Shown: positions 33,566 through 36,152 of the stretch, piece by piece
Layout: the number at the start of each line of letters is the position of its first letter
How positions within the stretch are numbered: position 1 is the first letter of the stretch
NCBI GenBank assembly: GCA_023091735.1
Contig: JALKBU010000509.1
Location: 1-36,152, forward strand
Length of the DNA: 36,152 nt
DNA from: Trichomonas tenax
Taxonomy: Eukaryota; Parabasalia; Trichomonadida; Trichomonadidae
Reading direction: 5' to 3'
Notes under the pieces: model-generated
Told to the model about the DNA's origin: nothing
Database searches by the model: none
The model's input: only the letters and a program-made list of their open reading frames with translations
Made by a program: the position numbers and the translations under genes

Positions 33566-33738
33566 ATCGTCCTTGTAAACTTGCTAATCGTCTTTTACCT
33601 CCCCTTTGGAAAAAATCTTAGTGTTAATCGTCTTTCGCTCTGATTATGTAGTCATTCGAAAATAGCTTCTATTAGTATAGTAATAGAGATGTCTTCATGA
33701 ATTTAATTTCCAAAAATCACGTATTTGCGATCGTCCTT
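33566..33738 (-). promoter_or_regulatory. Four ATCGTC(C/T)TT words upstream of the V-ATPase gene
   Basis: Copies start at 33566 (ATCGTCCTT), 33587 (ATCGTCTTT), 33627 (ATCGTCTTT) and 33730 (ATCGTCCTT), with steps of 21, 40 and 103 bp. Read in the gene direction they are AA(A/G)GACGAT. This resembles the ACGAT core of Myb recognition elements described in Trichomonas vaginalis, so a Myb-type site is plausible. Confidence 0.45.
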
Positions 33739-34365
33739 CGAATGTTATAATATGCCAATATAGTATATGAATTTGGTAGCGTGTAAGATCTATATATTGA
33801 AAATTTTATTTGTGAATTTTTATCAAATCCATAAAAATAAAGAATTGGAGACAATGCTTCAAACCATATAATAAGCTGTTCTATTACACTATTTTAGAAG
33901 TATTCAAAGTGATCAATATTTATAAATTTAATTTGTGAAATTAAGATTATGGAATGTTTTCTTAAAATTCAACGGTAAAATTTCATTATTTTTAAATCTG
34001 TATTTGTTCCAACAAGAAAATGATTCTTGGATAAATTAAAAAGTGACAAAGGATCGAATTTCATTTTTTGTCAGATCGAAGTTCGCGCATTAATTATATG
34101 CTGTATGTCATGAAGAAAGCTTAAATTTTGAAAATCAAGCTTTAAAACATAAGTCAGAAATTTGAATATTGATATGATAATCCGTTAAAGATCATACAAC
34201 CTGGAAAACATTATTTTATTTCATAGGCTTTACAAACACATAATTAATTGCAGTAATTAAAAAATAATTTTCAAAAGTTCGAATATCTAGGTTCATTTTC
34301 TGGGTCAGGTACAGTGCGGTAATTTATATATAAAATAACCTATTTATTAAAATAATTTTTTCGAC
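33739..34365. other. Intergenic, nothing recognised
   Basis: This AT-rich stretch lies between the V-ATPase promoter and the 3' end of the next minus-strand gene. There is no ORF of interest and no repeat partner found in the window. Confidence 0.45.
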
Positions 34366-35322
34366 TTACATGAAATCATTTCTGTCATCATCGCTATCAT
34401 CAATATCTGTGTATGTATATTCATATGTGTAGTCCTCACCATCGATGAGGGCTGGAACGTTTTCATCCTCAACCTGCTGACCAAGATAAACCTTCCTGTT
34501 TCCGAGACCATCTTTCATTTCATGCCTCTTGAGGAGTGGGTAGAAGAATGAAGTAACAAGACGGTAGAAACCGAAAACAAGGACAGCGAAGCAAGAGGAT
34601 GGGAACCATCCGACAGAAATGCGGCATAATGCAGTATTCAAGTACATTTCGAGAATGATATGACCAGCATTTGTAGCCCACATGAAGATAAGGAAGAATA
34701 AACCCTTCCAAAGCTTTCTTATGCAAATAACGCAGATCATAACGATTGTGTGAAAACTAACAAAACCGATTGGTAAGCCGATTCCGAAGAATGAGATAGC
34801 TGATGGGGCGATAGACTTGACCATCATAATGAAATTAATAAGACCAACAAGGACGGAAACGACGATACTTCCGATTAAAGTAATAAGACCATCTGGAATT
34901 AATTGAGCATCGAGTAATGTAATGCAGAAAAGAATAGTTTCACCGGCATTTAATGCGAGGTATTTCAAAACGAGCAACCAATGAAGTCCATTATTATCAA
35001 TTGGTGCAACACTTTCCGACAAACCCCAGAAAGCAGCGTAGATACCTAAAATATGGAAGTGGGCCTTCCACAATTTCGAACCACGTGTTGCTCTTTGACC
35101 TTCGAACTTAACATCCCAAGTTTTGAACGCTCCATTGAAGAACTCGTAGAAAACGAAGACGCAAGCCGCAAGAATCAAACACACAATACTTAAGATGACT
35201 GGTTTTTCTTCTCCATCGAGTGTTGCGTACAAGCAGCCGTTATTTTCGATAATGCCGGCAAGCCTGCAAAGCTTGAAGCAGGTGTTTTCGCATAGCTTTA
35301 TAAGAGAGGTAGTTGTAGACAT
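34366..35322 (-). CDS. Seven-transmembrane-helix protein of unknown function
   Basis: This 318-residue protein has seven clear hydrophobic segments near residues 42-62, 88-106, 113-138, 144-168, 172-198, 202-226 and 232-258. A Cys-containing N-terminal segment (CENTCFKLCRLAG, 11-23) precedes them, and a strongly acidic, Tyr-rich C-terminal tail follows (YTYEYTYTDIDDSDDD). No GPCR, rhodopsin or transporter signature is recognisable. Charged or polar residues in the helices (ESVAP, NAGETILF, TNAGHIILEMY) could line a path or binding site. RC TCACTTTTTGAGAAG just upstream of the ATG is an initiator-like sequence. It is preceded further out by the 30-bp-step motif array at 35581-35743. Confidence 0.75.
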   Translation of the reverse strand: MSTTTSLIKLCENTCFKLCRLAGIIENNGCLYATLDGEEKPVILSIVCLILAACVFVFYEFFNGAFKTWDVKFEGQRATRGSKLWKAHFHILGIYAAFWGLSESVAPIDNNGLHWLLVLKYLALNAGETILFCITLLDAQLIPDGLITLIGSIVVSVLVGLINFIMMVKSIAPSAISFFGIGLPIGFVSFHTIVMICVICIRKLWKGLFFLIFMWATNAGHIILEMYLNTALCRISVGWFPSSCFAVLVFGFYRLVTSFFYPLLKRHEMKDGLGNRKVYLGQQVEDENVPALIDGEDYTYEYTYTDIDDSDDDRNDFM

Positions 35323-35580
35323 TTTTTTTATTTCTTCTCAAAAAGTGATGTTTTTAAAAAGCTCAGTCAAAAAATCTCAAGATATTTGGACTCACTGTAG
35401 AGTCTTAATCCAGAATTTCATCCAATTTCACACTTTTGAACAACATATTTTGTTCCAAATTTTGAATTTCGTAAAAAAATTCACCGGAGATGGACATTTT
35501 AACAACCTTACATCAAGGCGGACTTAGAAATCGCATTATAACTTACGTTTTTCTTATTTTATTCTGACGGTGACATCATT

Positions 35581-35743
35581 TGTCACGTAAATGTGATAAT
35601 TTTATTCACATCTGCCACGTAAATTTTCAGTTTGAGAATATTTGTCAAGTAAAATCAGATTTTAATGTTTCTGCCATGTAAATTTGATAGTTTACTTAAA
35701 TTTGTCATGTAAGTTTTCATTTTGAGAACATCTGTCAAGTAAA
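35581..35743 (-). promoter_or_regulatory. Phased array of TTTACNTGNCA motifs (about 30-bp step)
   Basis: Six copies, written TGNCANGTAA(A/G) on the plus strand, start at 35581 (TGTCACGTAAA), 35613 (TGCCACGTAAA), 35643 (TGTCAAGTAAA), 35672 (TGCCATGTAAA), 35703 (TGTCATGTAAG) and 35733 (TGTCAAGTAAA). Steps are 32, 30, 29, 31 and 30 bp, about three helical turns. All read toward the seven-helix protein gene, whose ATG is 259 bp away. The spacers are AT-rich and differ from one another, although short words such as TTTTCA(G/T)TTTGAGAA(T/C)A recur in two of them. Confidence 0.75.
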
Positions 35744-35804
35744 ATTGATTAGTAAACAAATCAGATTTTGACGAATATAGAAATCGACATTTAGAGTCTA
35801 GGAC

Positions 35805-35906
35805 AAAAGTGAACATCAAAAAGTGACCTAGAACCTTAAAGTCACTTTTCATGAATAAACCGTCACTTTTTTGCGAGGGAAAAATTGTCACCTTTATAAA
35901 AAGTGA
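35805..35906. repeat. Cluster of AAAAGTGA / TCACTTTT words
   Basis: AAAAGTGA occurs at 35805 and AAAAAGTGA at 35818 and 35898. TCACTTTT occurs at 35842 and 35863, and TCACCTTT at 35888. The direct and inverted copies could fold into a hairpin. They lie between the motif array and the dispersed repeat and have no ORF. Confidence 0.5.
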
Positions 35907-35925
35907 TACAAATATCTTGGTAGTC

Positions 35926-36110
35926 GGGACTGGGACAAAATAGAACAACGTGCTTTTCTGACATGTAACTTATTTTTGGCATGTAAAGTCAGGATGTCAA
36001 AATAAAGGAAAGTGACGTGATTGCACGGGAAAAATGGAAAAGTGTCAATAGGTTGAAATGGATTGAACTCAATGTTGGAAGCCAAAGAAGACTTCATTAT
36101 GAGTAGTTGT
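35926..36110. repeat. Dispersed repeat, right copy (inverted relative to 1-186)
   Basis: This is the reverse complement of 1-186, running from gggactgggac to gagtagttgt. In this copy the motif-like words are TTTACATGCCA and TTACATGTCA (read on the minus strand), slightly different from the left copy. The homology may continue into 36111-36152, which cannot be compared because the left copy starts at the window edge. Confidence 0.85.
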
Positions 36111-36152
36111 AGCCTCATAGTGAAGGATGACCTGGTGATCTAGCAGAGATGC

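Noticed and set aside
1..36110. A 36-kb Maverick-like transposon bounded by the terminal inverted repeats
   Set aside because: The genes inside are cellular housekeeping genes (CK2 beta, V-ATPase d, SNARE, NEK kinase). No integrase, DNA polymerase B or capsid gene is present.

Overview
The window looks like a gene-dense stretch of nuclear DNA from a parabasalid protist, most likely a Tritrichomonas/Trichomonas-type organism. This is inferred from several things. The DNA is AT-rich, and every recognisable gene is eukaryotic and uninterrupted by introns. Coding starts lie a few bases to a few tens of bases downstream of TCA-type initiator (Inr) sequences. There is a long ankyrin protein of a kind common in trichomonads, and a decayed, repetitive surface-type protein gene. 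No phage, bacterial or CRISPR features are visible.

Layout. 1-186: one arm of a 185-bp dispersed repeat whose inverted partner is at 35926-36110. 350-2238: a small coiled-coil protein and a PfkB-family kinase. 2298-3312: a foldback (MITE-like) element with 178-bp terminal inverted repeats and tRNA-like relics inside. 3550-9790: a CFAP97-like protein with four C-terminal repeats, a small broken ORF, an alpha/beta hydrolase, a small coiled-coil protein, and an ankyrin protein with SUMO-interacting-motif-like sequences. 9909-13455 (minus): a DCAF-like WD40 protein, tRNA-Ala(AGC), a rhodanese-domain protein and a NEK kinase. 13847-16375: an exportin-T-like protein. 16542-21953 (minus): a 1,803-residue coiled-coil protein. 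22292-24128: a second identical tRNA-Ala, a Vti1-like Qb-SNARE and a steroid-5-alpha-reductase-family membrane enzyme. 24450-26849: a second HEAT/karyopherin-like protein. 26870-27922 (minus): a pseudogene with four in-frame stops. 28337-35322: a small hypothetical protein, farnesyl-diphosphate-synthase-type prenyltransferase, CK2 beta, a Fringe-like glycosyltransferase, V-ATPase subunit d and a seven-helix membrane protein.

The genes form no operon or single pathway. They are housekeeping genes for trafficking, prenyl-lipid synthesis, signalling, cilium/cytoskeleton and tRNA export, each with its own promoter. The most unusual signal lies between them. An 11-bp motif, TTTACNTGNCA, recurs in many intergenic regions. 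In several it forms tandem arrays in a single orientation, with start-to-start steps near 20-21 bp (7144-7280 and much of 13689-13836) or 30-31 bp (35581-35743). These steps equal two or three turns of the DNA helix, so the copies would lie on one face of the DNA. In the three main arrays the motif reads toward a gene (ankyrin protein, exportin-like protein, seven-helix protein). I cannot match it to a described trichomonad promoter element, and it is the best candidate here for an undescribed regulatory system.
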